A stretch of DNA of 64,000 bases from Ceratobasidium sp. AG-K (taxonomy: Eukaryota; Basidiomycota; Agaricomycetes; Cantharellales; Ceratobasidiaceae): the NCBI GenBank assembly GCA_037039685.1, contig JAWNGF010000001.1, positions 62,001 through 126,000 of the forward strand, in the 5' to 3' direction. The notes below the pieces were generated by a model. That model saw nothing but the letters and a program-made list of their open reading frames with translations, did no database searches and was not told the origin of the DNA. The translations under genes were made by a program, and so were the position numbers. This document shows, one piece after another, positions 1 through 12,311 of the stretch. Position 1 is the first letter of the stretch, and every line of letters begins with the position of its first letter.

Positions 1-1829
1 GATCCAGGGCCCAAAGGCTTGACGCAGCGTACTCCAGGTCTCGCGCAAGGCCGAGCACATGGACAATGACACCGGCGATTGCCCCGAACAGACGCCGCCC
101 GCCCGCTGACGCGGAAGCATCAACGTAGTGAATCATCCACTTGAACATGGTTCTGGGGTTGATTAGCATCAGTCTCTGGCTGGACTGTGTGCGTGGACGG
201 TAACTTACGCATGGCGAAAAGGGGCTTCCATATCGGCTACCTGCTTTGGAACCATTCCTGCAGGGGTTTTGCTCATTATGATCGCGGCGTGTGGCTGTGG
301 CGATTTGAGCATGGTTTCAATCTGTTTTGGGAGCCCTGTAGCCAGATACTTCCTGTTGTGTTAGCCAGGCGATACAAGTCAGCTCCTTCAGCCTCACCTC
401 ATGCAACGGTTTCTGCACGGAGACTAGCCTTCCTTGGGCATCCAAATCCATCAAAAGCACCACCAAAACACGGCATGCATCATTGAGCGGTCTGTTGTTT
501 GTTAGCTCCGATCTGCTGGCAACCAGTCCCTACTCACAATTTGATGTCACACTCCGAGTTGTGGATGCGCTTCGCGCGCCCGCCGGATGTGTAGGCCCAC
601 ATTGCTGCGGTCATCTGTGAACATCTAGTCAGCGTGTGGGCTATTAGTCACTCAACGGGCACTTACACTCCAGTTGTCGCTTTCCCAGCGTCCATGTACG
701 AACTGCACCAGGTTGGTCGCTTGCTCCACGTGAGAGTCTTCGGTTATCACTACGAGGTTCAGCCCCTCGCACTTTCCTTCACTTGATCGCCCAGTGCCTT
801 TTTTGTGCTCGCAGGAAGGGGCTACGGTCACCGGCCACCTGCTGCGGCGTGCTTTGACTCGGTGCTGGGTCAATAGTTTGTCAGCCCACTAGTTGATTGT
901 AAGACATGAGGCAACAAACCGGATACTCGCTAAGCGGCGCGGTGCGTAGGTGACATTTGACGCACTCGAAATGGTCCACGTCGATATTGAACCCCGCCTT
1001 CAAAGTGATACAAGCTGTGGTGTCTGTCTCAGACTCGTTGTGACAGAACACCGATTCGCAACTGGGGCATTGTATCAGGTTATACACGTGCGTGCACAGG
1101 AAGCAACTCTGTTCAAGCACGCTTAGCTGCTCATCCCTATCCACCATATCAAACCAGTCATAGGTTGGTATGCTTACCGCATTCTGGGATGGAATAATCG
1201 GCGCGGACATAATGCGTCGAGTGGGAGCCGGTGGCGATTATTGTCTGGATCACGCGGCCGCGGGTTTTTGTACCCCGATTCACAAACAAACCCACATAAG
1301 GGCACACAAATATGAGCATGTGCGTGGTCCAAGTCACGCAGCTCATGTTTTGATCGGGGCCGACGTGTCATCAGGCACAAACAAGTCACGTTTAGATTAG
1401 ACCGATCCTCGAAACAACATGTCAATTATCCAGCAGCACAAATAGTCAAGAAAACTACAATGGAGACAATATTTCCACAGTCTGATGATCGGGCGCGCCC
1501 CAATACGAAGTCTTTTCAGTCTTTCCGAGTGACCTGCGCGCAGAAATTAGCATGATACCCGGGTGAGACAGAGGGAAACTTACCGAGGAATCATCGATAG
1601 AGCGGGGGACTTTCGTCTCAGCCCTGCTATTCGCCTCGCTTCCCTGAATCGGGGAACGCACGGCCGCCCTGGACTCGGTACTCGGTGGCGTCGTTATCAA
1701 CGGGGGAGCTAAACAAAATATTAGAAATAAAAAAGACCTGTGTTGCACGGCGTACTCACGAGTCCAGGCTTCAGCGGGACCGCCCTGAGGCACATTGCGT
1801 CCACGTTGGACGTGGCGATGGGATGGCAT
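1..1829 (-). CDS. Zinc-finger + caspase/CHAT-like protein, copy A (partial, runs off left edge)
   Basis: I recognise no named gene. Read on the minus strand it starts near ATG 1829, has a Ser/Pro/Arg-rich N-terminal stretch in small exons, then a Cys-rich finger at about 1110-890 (CFLC, CPSC, FCH, ECVKC spacing). The next exon (about 770-660) ends in GRWESDNW, matching the GRWKAKRW segment of the copy at 22964-25896. Exons near 420 and 300 match the strand that holds HG in the paralogues (here AQGRL) and the strand that holds the Cys (here IIMSK). Both presumed catalytic residues are therefore replaced, so this copy is probably inactive as a peptidase. The C-terminal exon continues beyond base 1. 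It is divergent from the 2001 gene with about 170 bp between them. The family link is seen by eye; the exact exon borders and the start are uncertain. Confidence 0.55.
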
Positions 1830-2000
1830 GTCGGACGTCGTGGGGGATGTTGAACGTGTTGTCAAGCTCCGCCGCTAATAAACCCCCATGCACGTGGTCA
1901 ATGTAGCGTAGGGTCCAGGATCAAGGGTCCCATTGTGGCGTTGTTGATATAAAGAGCAAGACCCGGGCCAAGGCCTCAAGTAGTAAGTCCCAAGTCTACG

Positions 2001-3441
2001 ATGCGACAGTGCTGCGACAACTGCAAACAATCTACTGCGAGGTGGGTGACCTGTAAGCATTGCCAATACATCCTCTGTGGGGATCGCTGCCTCGGCCTCG
2101 CACCGTCGGCCCCTTCATCGATCACATGCCCAGAGTGCCGCAGCCTTGTTTTGAAAGATTGCGAGGTACGTCCCGGCTTGATATGGATGTCTGACCATAC
2201 TTAGGGCTGTGTTAGCAAGCGACTTTGCGATACGGACCTATACAAGTGGCGGTTTTGGTGCTGTATGTTGACATTTTGTGCGCCACCGCTGGAAGCCTGT
2301 CGAATACGGTGGAAGCAACCCTACAATCGCATGGGCTAAACGTAGGTATTCCACAAAGTCGCAAGCTCGGTTGAACTGATAGAATGGAATTAGTACACAA
2401 CTTTGACGCTGGCTCTAGGATCGGTTGTGCGAAACACATCCGAGTTGAGCAGCTGGTTGAAGTGAGTCGCTCAGTGGGTTTTGTTTAACTTAGCACCAAT
2501 ATGTCATGACGTAGACAGATCGCGAACCGTGCGACCTTACTGGTGCTCCTGGTAACCGAGACCTCCGACCACGGCTACTGGGTTGAACCACAAAAGGACG
2601 TCGGGCACTACGCACTGCGTGAAACGGAAGTGAGTGTTCCAGAGCTGTGAGCGGAAGTCTTACTGACTGAAATTTTACCTGCAGTTGATGGATCGCCTTT
2701 TTGCGCAGGACAAAGAGGTTGCTGTGCATGTGCGACGCATTCGGTTACCTGTTTTGTTCTTGGTGAGCTGTGGTGGAAATCTTGTGGCGAATAAATCGGT
2801 TGTGACTCAGTTGGATTCCTGGAACAAAAGGTAAGACCACATACCTTGACGCGTCATACAGCTAAAGTCTGTGCAGAGCTGGGGGATTTTCGCACATCGT
2901 CGCCTTCCTCAATTCGCGACTGCGCACGTCCGAGCTCCACGGCATGTTTTCTATGTTGGTGGCCCAGGCATTCGCTGGGCCAATGCCATTCCACGCAGCG
3001 CTGGTGGAAGCTTGGGTCAGGGATGAGAGGGCTTGGTTCCACAGTGGTCTCCTGTGGTTGACGATGGGGCTTTCACCGCAAGTGCTGCGCGCGCACGGGG
3101 GGAAATGCCCCTATGGCGTTCGTCTCCCAGACGTAGAGCTTTGCTGTACGTGTCAGTCCCCGGGGCGATGGTCGAAGAAACGAACGACAGTGATTCAGGC
3201 TCTCTCGCCATACCCGACCACCTGCTACGAGACCAGTTGCTGCGGCCTGCGCCTCTACTTCAGTCTCAAGGAGGAGCTCCCGAAAACTTACACGGTGGCC
3301 GGGATAAGCTATATTCGATTGGCGTGGCCGGGTGAGGTCAAATACTCCTTCAAGTTCCTCACCAAAGCTCAGAGGCAAACAGAGGGAACGAACGCCGGAA
3401 GAAACACGGCTGGTCGCAAAAGGAGCAGGGAATCGGATTAG
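2001..3441 (+). CDS. Zinc-finger + caspase/CHAT-like protein, copy D (394 aa, intact)
   Basis: Six exons (2001-2165, 2216-2341, 2394-2461, 2515-2629, 2685-2830, 2877-3441) sum to 1,185 nt with no internal stop. The N-terminus is a Cys-rich finger (CCDNC, CKHC, LCGDRC, CPEC, residues about 4-50). A hydrophobic strand (VAVLVLYVDIL) follows, then LLVLLVTETSDHGYW, and 48 residues after that His the strand LFLVSCGG. The HG and SC(G) motifs and their spacing resemble the catalytic dyad of caspase/CHAT (clan CD) folds; that is inference. The C-terminal exon has CPYGVRLPDVELCCTC and SCCGLRL, both recognisable in the genes at 22964 and 27102. It shares its promoter region with copy A on the other strand. 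Function unknown. It is the cleanest, shortest member of the family and keeps both presumed active-site residues. Confidence 0.65.
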
Positions 3442-3601
3442 GCGCTCTATACTATGTTTTTAGTTTGGTGTAAAATCAATCGTTGTGCGCTTGTTGCTTT
3501 AGTTGGAGAACCGCTCGTCTCTCCGATACAGCGGTACCTTGCCCCCACCCCGGTCAATCCGGACACTATCATTACATTACTCAAGGCGCTGTCTACGGGT
3601 A

Positions 3602-6600
3602 CTATACAGGATGGGAAACTTGAGGATTGGCCAACAGGAGATAGGTGCGGTGGATGCCAGTGCCCGAGTAAGGCCAAACCCGTTTGTTCTGGATCGAGGG
3701 GATGAAATTCCACTCTGACATGATGCGCTTGGTCTGGCGTCTCAGCAAGGTTGAGTAACCGATACGCGAACTCGGTGGTTGTGCCGCGATCCTCGCCCGT
3801 ATCGGCTCCAGTATTTGATCATCGTACGTGTTCCAAGGTGTGTTCGCGTGGGGTAAACGCCAGTTCTCTGGGAAGAGGACTTCCACCCCTTTGTTGTAAC
3901 CTGACGCGCGGTCGCGTTCTGCATGCTGGACTGTGTCAGCGGCGATGAAAGGCCAGTCCGCAAAGCGGAGCGGACCACGCAGGCGTTGAGCCGGGATGTT
4001 CGGACGCTTGTCTCGATTTGGGAGCTGTCTCCAAAGCCAATAGGCAAGATCGCGGTTTAGGAGTTCGCGTAACCAGGTGTCGTCGTCGGAACTCCAGTTG
4101 GACCCTGGCGCATGGCCCACGTTTTTGGCAAGCCCAGCCATCATACCCAGGCGAGCAGCACCCTCTGCATCTTCTTCGCTGTCCTCAGATTCGCGTGCGG
4201 GAGGGGGATCAGGGGCATTCGCTCGAGCTTTGCTTGCCTTCAGCCGTGCGCCAGCTGGTTGCTTGCGCCTCACGTATTTCAGGATTGGATGATCCATATC
4301 CATGACCTCTCCACAGATACCCGTGCCATCTGGGGCAAGCATGTGGGCCTGCAAGCTTGGATACCCATACAGGGTGGATCGGCGGTAGAGGGATAGGTTT
4401 TTGGCCATGCGTCTGCTGGAGCTCATGTCGTCTGGTCGCTTGACGAGGCCTTTGATCAGGTACAACAGAACCGCGGTCAAGAGCATCGTAGTTTCGGACG
4501 TTCGTTGATCAGCATTCAGCTGCGCCTGCTTGGTGAGAGTGCGATGGTAAGAAGCGCGCAGCAACTCTTTGAATCTCGCAACATCCCTGGTGTGGTGAGC
4601 AATCTGTGGAGACTAGCGTAAATTGATCGACCCAAAGAAAAGTGGATACATGTGCACACGTACGATTGCACCAGCGTCGTAGAACACGCGTACCCAGTCG
4701 TGTGGGTCTTGTTCCTGAAGGACTGAAGCCGCCCAGGCGCCACACCTCCACTCGGCCCTTACCCCCCAGTGAGCTTTGTCGAACCAAACTGCAGCAAGTC
4801 GTTCCATCTGGTGCGTGAAACGATCCGAGCCGTTGATAGCGTCGTTGGGACTGAAAGCTGTGCCGATGGAGTAGTCGCGATGGACGTAGGTTTGCTTGCT
4901 GTCCTTGTGGTAGAGCTGCATTTTGACAACCCCAGTACGCTGGACTGGCGCCCTGGATCGCCCTCTGATACCTCCCACAACGTGCGAGTGCATGTAGGCG
5001 TCCTGCTGGGGAACCCGCCATGCCTGCTTGACCAACGCGAGTAGTACCGGAATGTTCCACATCAAAGTCAACGTCTCGACTGTAGTCGGCAACAGGCGGG
5101 GGTTAGGATTAATTTCAAGGCCAAAGTCGACGATAATGTCCTGGGGGTTTAGTTTACCCCAGTCTACAAAGTCGTACGTGTTGAAAATGTGCTGCAGCAT
5201 GTTTTCTTTGGCCCGCCCCGGTAGCCCTATTCCAACCGTCTTCAGGTTGATGCCACACACATGGAAAAAGAAACCACGGAAGCGCCGGAGCTCGGGATCC
5301 TGTTCTGTTAACGAACGCATCCGCGTGATTAATTGGTTCGCGAGCTCGGGGCCGAGCTTCACCCCAGCAAAGCTTCGGCTGCCGTCCTTGCGAATGCATT
5401 TGGCTTCCGCCGAAGCGTATGTTGAGGGGAACTCCTGTTGAGCCTGGATCCACATGCGTTCGAGGTTGTCCGGGGCGTAGTTACCGATCTGATCAAGAGC
5501 ACGGCGGAAGACACGATTATACCACGTCGAGTAGTCTTCGGACTTCATCATCGTGATGTAGTGCCGATTATTGGCGCGCCCCGCCTTGTACCTAGGGAAG
5601 AATACGTTTGCGTGGAAGGAGCTCTTGTTGCCCATGCTAAAACACATGAAGTTGGGTACTTGACCGCCGTCAGGTTGGTGACAAGCTGTGGATAAACCAC
5701 GACTCACTATGGCTCAAAGGCGTCACGATTCCATCCACGAGCACATTCAGGTTGTTGTTGGAGGTGACGGTGTAACCGCGAGGGGGATATGGGTGGACAA
5801 TGATAAAAGACGTGAAAACAGGATCCCGCACCGTGAAGGAGACAGAGTCGATGTCGACGGTGGGGACCAGCCATTCCTGTTCGAGTTCAACTGCGTCCTT
5901 CAACCAATTTAGTTGAAACGGCCTGTCTGGGTTACCTCCGGTAAGAATAGCCCGGTCCCTGGCGTTCTCCCCCATATCATAAAGGGTCTGCGTGAAGTGT
6001 GCTGGGCTCATGCCTGAAATTGCGTCTTGACCATTAGGGAAATCAACCTTCTCTCGTCCCTCCACAATCCATATACCCGGGTGATCCTCCTCTATGCTAG
6101 CAGCCCCCTGCCGAAGAAGCACGCCGGATAATACGTCGTCCACGCTGCGTCCCCGGACATTTTGTAACAGGCCCACAGGCCAAGTGCAGTGTGGTTCCTT
6201 GAGTTCGGCAAAGAAGTCTTGGTGACGTTCAGCAGATGGACCGACAAAGTCGTACTGCCCTCTTCGCCCATAGGTGAACGTATGCCCGGATACGTCGCTC
6301 GTCCGTGATTTTGAGAGCTCTGTGCTGGCAGAAGACCGTGATCTTAATTTTTTAGGGGGCTGACGTTTGCTAGATCTGGAAACGGGGTGGCGGGGCCGCA
6401 TCAAGAGCTGATGGTCGTCGTCGTCGCTGGACAGGGGGGCGGTGGTGATGGGAGCCTGACGTCGCTGATTACCCTTCAGCGGGGAGCTTTGAGGGGGGGT
6501 GGCTGCTTGGATTAATCGGGACTGGGGCGGTGTGAAAGACGGGCTGCTCTGGCGATGCACAGTCCAAGGTGGTGGCTGGGGAACACGGATCGGAGAGTCT

Positions 6601-8327
6601 GCTGGCAAACGAGAGGAGGGCGGCGTGAAGGGTTTCCCATGGGAAGGTGTGAGGCTGGTGGTGCGAAGTCGGCGCGGAAGGGGTGGAAGGCTACCAGCAA
6701 GCAAACGTAATTTATACTTCTCTGTGGCATCCTGGTCCCAGGGTGGTGGACGTGCGACGGGGGTTTGTGGCGCTGGAGGCTGCGGAATCGGATTGAGAGT
6801 GGCAAGGTGGTGTCCGCTAATAATTCCAAGCGCGGCAAGCTGCTCCTGATCTTCATGGCCGTTTGGGCGAGCGCTCTGATTGTGTAAGAGTTGAACCTCT
6901 TGCGGGATAAAGCCGGCCGCGATCTCCTCCAGTACCCCGCTTTTACAAGCCTGAAGAATTGTCACAATGCGGGTTCGCACCTGAGAAACGGGCAGGAGGC
7001 TTTTCAAAGCTTCGGGCTGCTCAAACGCATAAGCAGACATCGCCTGTAGGCAGAAGATCCCGCAGTCGCTGGAGCCAGGTTGCTGTCGGAAATTCCTCAT
7101 GTGCTGGTGCTTGGCATTCAGGAATATGTCCTTGATGGCGAACAGGATCTTCAAGGCGCCCCAGGCACGCCTGACACGTTCATGCAGCTCCTGGGCTTTG
7201 GGCTCACCCAGCGAATCAAGATGCCCCAGTTCGAATTTGACCCTGCCTGTTGGCGTTGTTGCGCAGCTACCGTGCAGCAGATACCAGTGCCGAGGCCTAC
7301 CTGGCTCTTGCATCACCACCGGCATTATGATGTAACTGGGCAGGGCGCCCCGTGGCCAAACCTGGTTGCGCAGGTCCTCCGTGTGGCTTTTGAGGAATGC
7401 GTGAAGTGCTAGCACATAGAGGGAGGGTAGGATGATGGCTACGTCGTGGCGGCGTTGCGGGACATGGTAGCAGTGGTGTTGCAGGTACATTGCGAGGTGG
7501 TCGATGACGATGATGTGGGTCAAGGGGTCGCGGCGGAACGTATCCAGAGGGTTGTCTTCTCCAGGCTGATCCCAACATACTGTGATTCCGTACGCCCCTA
7601 GTATCCGCTGCAGCACGGTGCGCATGTTGTTGCCCCAGCTGCCAAATTTTTTCTTAGCATTCGTACAACAAACGGACCCAGACCCACCTTGCATTATTGC
7701 CCCGACTAGCCACACGGTAGTTCACGGGCTCTTCATCGGTGTCGGATGAATCTGAGATGACAACTACCGCTTTGTCGTCCAAACCTGATCTTTTCATCGG
7801 CGGCACGTTCCAAGGTTCCATAGACCACCACTGCTGAGAGGTTTCGTAGGAGAACCTAGGATACATATCACCAAGGGGGTCATCGGTTTCATATTGCACC
7901 ACATCAGACTCTACTTCGGTTTCCGAAGGTGAGCTATCAAGATCGGGTTCCTCACTGGAGATGAGGTCAATGGTGCTGGCGTCCGACAAGGCACCTGCAT
8001 CACCATCAATCATTCGTGAGTTTTGATGCTTTGCTTCAACGCCTCTGCCATGCGGGGCTCCCGAGCAGAAGATCGGTGAGATTGGTGGACTGGGAGGGTC
8101 TTGTTTGTTATATGCAATCAATGGTGGTAGCCCCTCAGGGTGGGATGGCAACTGTGGGGTCCTGGCACCAATTCAGTCCAACTGCATAGGCAGGGCAACA
8201 AAGGTGCTCTTACCTCGCTTCTGTCATCCGTGGTCCTGTAGTTCTTAGCAGTCAGTTCCAACAAAGCAGAATCCTCCCGCACGACTAACCACCATGGTCT
8301 GGGGAGAGGCTCCACTTCTCCTGCCAT
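3602..8327 (-). CDS. Large Ulp1-type (C48) cysteine protease domain protein, 1,495 aa
   Basis: Five exons (8327-8214, 8133-7688, 7638-5708, 5658-4664, 4603-3602) total 4,488 nt in one frame, so the gene looks intact. Residues about 40-180 are acidic and low complexity (runs of DSS, SDTDEE). The Ulp1/SENP peptidase core follows: His304 in RHWYLLHG, Asp328 in GHLDSLG, and Gln and Cys379 in QQPGSSDCGIFC, the expected H-D-Q-C order. Residues about 450-620 are Pro/Ser-rich linker. The C-terminal 650 residues (from PNFMCFSMGNKSSF) form a folded-looking region, including DIIVDFGLEINP, that I do not recognise. C48 enzymes cut SUMO-like modifiers, but fungal copies of this size also occur in DNA transposons. 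I saw no DDE/RNase H transposase core or terminal inverted repeats here. It is divergent from the ParB-like gene at 9587. Confidence 0.75.
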
Positions 8328-9586
8328 GCGGGGGACGCCTTTACAGACAGGGATTCAATGGTGTCAAAAGATCTAATAGATAGGACCTATGAGCATCCTC
8401 CCCAGCGGATTCTCTGATACGCAACCTACGTTTGTCTCCACCCAGCAGGGGTGGTAACGTGCAGCCTACTAGGGGATTCAGCTATTTCCCCCCGGCCTGC
8501 CGAAGTGTTTTCCCGGAGGGGGCTATGCAGAGCCGCAGGTTACTAAGCACCTCTTGAAAATGTAGCTAGCTCACTCACTGTTGCTGAATCATGGGTTGGG
8601 GTCGCAACGGGGTTGTGACACTAAAGTCAATACGCAGCTGGTCTCAGGGGCCAAAATGAACTCTGATGGACGGATGCCGTTACCTTGGCGGGTACATGGC
8701 GGTATCATCTCCGTTTGGCAATGGACCGGGCAATTCGTTCAGATGCAGGGACTGGATGGAGTCAAATGACCTATGGGTGTGCTTGCGTCAGCATTCGCGG
8801 CAAGTATGGTTTGAAGGTCCTACATTTCCCTCAGGTGCTTGTTGCTCGGCTTGGGACTTTCTTGTGTGCCTATTTGCCTGTAGTTCACCGGTTAGTATGG
8901 TGACGTTAATGTGTGCGCTATGCACTGATCTGGTTACCTGGGCGGATGTCCAAAAGATTGTATCTTGAGCCCGCGGGCCTTGGGTCTCTTCCTTACCAGT
9001 GTATACGCCGACGGGGATGAGTGGGTGTTGGTTTCCAAATCTAGATCTAGCTGGACTGGGTGATGCAGGTCTTTGCGTTTCATGTTGAGTGCACTCTAAC
9101 TGTCATAGGGGCATGTTAGAAATTGCGGCAACAATCAAGGGGGCCTTCGCACGCTGGGTTTCCTTGGGCGGCCAACCAACAACTGGGTGCGGGGAGATAC
9201 TCTACTCGCACGGAAAGTTTGCTCAGGCTTCTGCCAATGCAAAACTTCTTATCGATGTTGCAATTTGTGAGAGAAGGACAATGATCCGATTGCAGCATAT
9301 GGCGTCGGAGGCCGACCGGAGTCCGATGTCGGAAATTTTTCAAGGAACCCGGGCTTTGGAAGAGTTCCGATTGGCTGAAGGATCCACCTGAGCAAATTGC
9401 CGATTTGCATTGCTATGGTATCGCGTGCGTGTTGAACCTTGGCTCATGGGTGTCCAGTGAGAGCAGCATGGAGTGCACCGCTGTCGGATCAAAGAGGGCT
9501 GACAACAGTGTGCCGACCGGCGTAGAGAAGCTTCCGGGAGACAGTTTTCAAGCACGGGTTTGCCTCGTACCTAATCAACTTTACTG
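8328..9586. other. Intergenic region between two divergent genes; no supported gene
   Basis: This 1.26-kb stretch separates the starts of the Ulp1-type gene (minus) and the ParB-like gene (plus). It contains short open frames, the best at about 9104-9391 on the plus strand, which could be an upstream exon. None joins convincingly to the downstream gene or matches a family I know. It must hold the promoters of both genes. Confidence 0.4.
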
Positions 9587-12311
9587 ATGCCCCCTTCTGC
9601 TTCGCAACACAGGATGCCGCCAAGAACTTCTACCGGTAAAATCTCTGCGACCCAACAAGACGCAATCTTGAAGGCCAGCAACTCAAACTACCTTGGCCTA
9701 TTCCGGATCCGACTTGAACAGATTGAACCACACCCGTTTCAGAGGGCTATTTGCAATGACTGGGTGGTGGAATTGAAACAGCACTTTGTGGACCATGGCT
9801 TGGACAAGGCGGCGCATCCAGTCAAAGTTTTGTTGCACGGGGCAGAGGCCGTTACTCCGGCTAGCCATATGGAAGACGAAGATTCTGCGGCACAGTTAGC
9901 GGGCGAGCGGTGGGTGGGGGAGGAGCTTCGCTTTCAAGTGTTTGACGGACAACATCGGCTGGCTGCGTGTGCCACTATGGATAGAGAGGAGGACAAGTGG
10001 TGGTTTGGGAAAGTCTATCAGCAAGGTGAGCTGTCAAAAAAAAAAAAAAAAAAAAACTCAATAACCTGGTCTAATTGTCTCTAGGATTGGAGCACGAGCA
10101 TCCAGCGGAGTTTCTTTCCATGATCCACGCCGGGAATGAAGCAGAGATCCGGCGGGAAGCGCAGGATGCGGATCGATTCCTTGGTGTTTACCGCTTGTAT
10201 GTGTTGTTGGCAGCAAAGCGCATCACCCAAACAACGTTGGAGGTCAACAAGCACCGTTTGATGGGCACGCTGGATAGCACACGGCGTGGGATCAGCAACC
10301 TTACCAAGTCGATGGTTTTGGCGAAGGCAGTGGCGGATTTTATTCAGCCCTTGCACTTGCGCGAAGGTTTCAACGCAGCGAGCTGGCGCAAGCTTACAGC
10401 TGGCCGTTTCTATCAGGTAGGATAGTATCAACCAGGAAGAATCTAATTCACTGAATGTTGCTGTGTTAGTTGGTTGCCTGGATCCTGCAAGAGATGGCAG
10501 TGCAATGTGCTTTGCTGCTTGGGGACACTAATGAGGTCACATCTAGCCCATTTTTACTCTCCGCAAGGCAATGTCGATGGGACAGCTTGGAAGTGGCGAT
10601 TCGGTCGAAGAGCCATGCATGGCACAAGCTGAATGGCGGTGGCCTGGCAGCGCTTGAGCGCGTCAAGAAAGTTCCAGAGAACTTTCGCCCGTGTTTGACT
10701 AGTACTGCAGATCAAGGTTGGACATTTGGTGCAATTGTGAGTTCTCAGAGAACCATATCTGCAGCACGATTTGCTCAGCTCCATTGATAGGTGTTGCTAC
10801 CATCCGTCTTGACATCACAGACCATTGTCGGGCCTTTGGGCGAGATGACTAAGATTGGGCAACATGTGAGCTTCATGTTTTCACGCCTCACTGATGGCTC
10901 AAAGGCGCTTTTGAGTAGCTGATCCATATCATTGCTGGGCGCCCTGGGCTGGAGGAATATACTTCCCCGCATGGCCAACAAGATGACAACAGCCATCCGG
11001 TGGGTTACATCTACAAGACTCTGGGCGATAGAGCCCGAAACTCGGATGGCAGTCTCAAGGACTACCCACATAAAGTGAGTGCCTGTGCTTAGTCCAGGTC
11101 ATGGCTACCAACCAAACTGCCACACCTTGCGCCCGCCTAGATTATTCGGCACATGTGGATACAACGGGAGGGTTTGTTGGAAGAACTGAGCAATGGCCAA
11201 ATTGAGCAGCCCTTGGACACTAGTCTGGAGGAATACCAGACTCTGATTGACAAGAGTGAGGGGTGGTGGACGTTGTTACGTTTGTTCAAGATGGAAGGGT
11301 TTCCGGGTGGCCTGGCGGTTGTAGTACCCAAGGTGTATGGGGCACAAACCCAGTCAAGGGCGCCGGACGCTGTTCAACCAGGACCAGGTAAGCACTGGTT
11401 GCATTCCATGCTTAGTCTTGCTCATTGCGCCAATTCAAGGATTGTCCAGGGAGCCCAATCCACTGCTCCGCGACGTGCAGAAGCCAACACAGCAATCAAG
11501 TTCTGCACCGCTGGAATCTTCTGGGGTGAGGATGACACCCCGCCCTGGCGAGGTAGGTGGCCTTGAATTAGACCCAGAAAGAAACATGTCCAGACGGGAG
11601 GGATCTTTCACGCCTGCTACTGGACATCTGCAGCAGCAACAGGGTACCCCAGTGCCGCCAACCCAGCAACCCAACAAGAAGCGAGCCCGAGAACCAAGTC
11701 CAGAGGATGACCTGGATATGTGGCTCTATCAGAGTGCCAAGGAGGTGGAAATATTGAAAGACGCCTCTCTTGAGACGGCGCCAGAAGCTGGCCACAGGCG
11801 CCTCAACCATCAGATACATTTGCTTGCAGAACGCTCCCGAAGCCTGGATCGGGCTGACGCCGCGGCAGTTGCATTGCTCATGGAGTCACTCCACCAGGTC
11901 AGGGGTCCACTCCTTGGGCGTGTCACAGAACGACTGAGGAAGCAAATTCCGGTGCGTCACAGGATCAATTCTCAGTCCACAGGCACTGCTAACAAACTGA
12001 TACTCCATCCAGAAATTCAAGGCTCGCGCGGAGTCTGAGGTAAGTTCAGGCCAGGGCGATGGCGGTGAGACTTGACGCAACTGGAGCAGGTTATGGCTGC
12101 ATATGATGACGATGTTGGTGAGGAGGAAGGGGGTGTGCATCCAGCTGAGAGTGAAGGCGAAGGCAGGCATGGCAGCAAGGATGAGGGTGGAACTGAGGGT
12201 GGAAGTGAAGATGGAAGTGAGTGTGAAGGCAAGGGTGGAGACGACCAGGGCAAAGACCAGGGGGAAGATGATGGTGACGAGTATGAGTATGAGGAAATGG
12301 AAGCCAATTGA
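9587..12311 (+). CDS. ParB/sulfiredoxin-like domain protein, 758 aa
   Basis: Nine exons (9587-10025, 10085-10416, 10470-10736, 10791-10865, 10919-11074, 11141-11387, 11440-11951, 12013-12039, 12090-12311) sum to 2,277 nt with every junction in phase. Residues about 38-145 read as a ParB/Srx-type fold: IRLEQIEPHPFQR, a helix with VVELKQHFVDHGL, then FQVFDGQHRLAACATM, equivalent to the GxxRxxA nucleotide-binding box of ParB N-terminal domains. The middle (residues about 145-460) is helical and unknown. Residues 500-680 are polar, and the tail (encoded at 12090-12311) is very acidic, with repeated GGD/EGE and EYEYEE. Bacterial ParB domains bind or cleave nucleic acid and use CTP or ATP; a role in a fungal subtelomere is unproven. 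Intron 1 carries a run of 21 A (10036-10056). It is head-to-head with the Ulp1-type gene. Confidence 0.7.

Noticed and set aside
6499..6849. Gly/Arg-rich plus-strand frame in the Ulp1 gene
   Set aside because: Antisense shadow of the Pro-rich linker of the minus-strand protein.
3602..12311. Complete Maverick/Polinton or CACTA-type transposon around the Ulp1 gene
   Set aside because: No DNA polymerase B, integrase, packaging ATPase, capsid or DDE transposase core is visible, and I found no terminal inverted repeats.
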